Shown piece after piece: positions 63,217 to 64,000 of a stretch of 64,000 nucleotides of DNA (positions within the stretch are counted from its first letter, which is position 1; the number at the start of each line of letters is the position of its first letter). A program made the position numbers and the translations under genes. The stretch is taken from the NCBI GenBank assembly GCA_026686845.1, contig JAIVEN010000007.1, forward strand, positions 37,383,001-37,447,000, in the 5' to 3' direction. The DNA comes from Adenanthera pavonina. Its lineage: Eukaryota > Streptophyta > Magnoliopsida > Fabales > Fabaceae. Below the pieces are notes generated by a model, which had not been told where the DNA came from, did not search any database, and was given only the letters and a program-made list of their open reading frames with translations.

Positions 63217-64000
63217 TGAAAGTGGAAAGAGACCCGAGGAGCAAGAATTAGCATTTTCTGAACATTTCTGGTGTAGCTGTTGATGGAACGTTGAAACGAG
63301 GATGTTACCGAGCGGAAGTTGGGGGTAATACGCGGTATTTTGGCGAGTGGGCTGCTGTAAACAAAAGATTAGTGTGCTGGTACATAATATACTATCATTT
63401 TCTCTTTTGTGGGGTTTACTCTGACTTTAGAAACATGATTTACTTATTTTTTCTTTATTTAGTTGTGTAATTTTGAATATCACATTGACCTGGAATAGTA
63501 AGGTTGGCTATTTGATGATTTTAATGAAGTGCCGGCGACGTTTCTTGGGTGAGTTATGCTTATGTGGGAAATTGGAAATAGATAATGTATTTCATTTCAT
63601 GGATCCTAAATTACTACTGAAGCTTTAGTACTTAATTCCCTCCACCATTGATGTTGAAGCTCCAGGGATGATTTACGTATGCGCTTGTGAAATGAGGATA
63701 AGTTAAGTTTTTTCTTTTCAAATAGATATATATAGGGAAAAGTCTATTGCTGTAGCGGGTCAAAATGATAGTATTCACTTCTTCGGGACATCTGGTGATC
63801 TACTTTTAAATCTATCATTTTCTATATATATATATATATATATTAATTATCATTATCAATAAATAAATAAATAAATATATATATATATATAATGAAATCT
63901 ATATTTCTCAACTTGATATACTCAAGAAGATATATACGCTTCATACTCTATGGACCTGGCCCCCCGGTAAATATAGCCTGTCAACATAAGCTTGACACTT
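63217..64000. other. upstream region of the distal SD1 gene
   Basis: It holds the promoter of the minus-strand kinase. A possible TATATTA-type motif lies at about 63385-63393, about 170 bp before the ATG. Further out are (AT)n runs at about 63823-63842 and 63876-63890 joined by (AAAT)n. No other gene is visible before the window ends. Confidence 0.45.

Noticed and set aside
1..64000. CRISPR arrays, operons, bacterial or viral modules, tRNA or rRNA genes
   Set aside because: None seen. Repeats are microsatellites, MITEs and local duplications, and the gene structure is plainly plant nuclear.

Overview
The window is nuclear DNA from a flowering plant, most likely a eudicot. It is AT-rich, with long intergenic spacers, GT-AG (and two GC-AG) introns, Stowaway-, PIF/Tourist- and CACTA-type transposon ends, and plant-only gene families (BURP, S-domain receptor kinase, GH3, bHLH). 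The species cannot be named from the sequence alone. All gene models below were built by hand from splice signals and reading phase; no transcript or database evidence was available.

Layout. 1-542: end of a CACTA transposon. 801-1781: a frameshifted BURP-domain pseudogene. 5708-9362 (+): a complete 7-exon S-domain (SD1) receptor kinase of 817 aa. 13920-16950 (+): a complete 4-exon WrbA/FQR1-type quinone reductase of 203 aa. 20006-22021 (-): a complete 7-exon atypical bHLH transcription factor of 423 aa. 22-43 kb: gene-poor, holding scattered MITEs, a gypsy-LTR-like segment, a 962-bp PIF-type element beside a LINE RNase H relic, and microsatellites. 43256-45289 (+): a complete 3-exon GH3 acyl-amido synthetase of 604 aa. 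45-55 kb: again gene-poor. 55213-63216 (-): two head-to-tail SD1 receptor-kinase loci. The distal one (59727-63216, 820 aa) is intact. The other (55213-58496) keeps an open ectodomain exon but has a ruined kinase.

How the genes relate. The three SD1 loci share the same seven-exon plan and intron phases, so they are duplicates. In the two intact genes the catalytic residues fall at identical numbers (K530, D627, D645). The broken copy is informative: a 31-bp deletion in exon 4, acceptor losses, stop codons, HRD to HRN and DFG to NFG, all behind an ectodomain exon that remains open for 427 codons. GH3 (auxin conjugation), FQR1 (quinone detoxification, auxin-inducible in Arabidopsis) and the bHLH factor are independent single genes. 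I found no new multi-gene system. The most interesting items are the decayed receptor with a preserved ectodomain, a Stowaway MITE ending 136 bp before a receptor-kinase ATG and carrying its best TATA-like motifs, two GC-AG introns, an ACACGTG cluster with no visible gene, and two orphan terminal-exon-like peptides.
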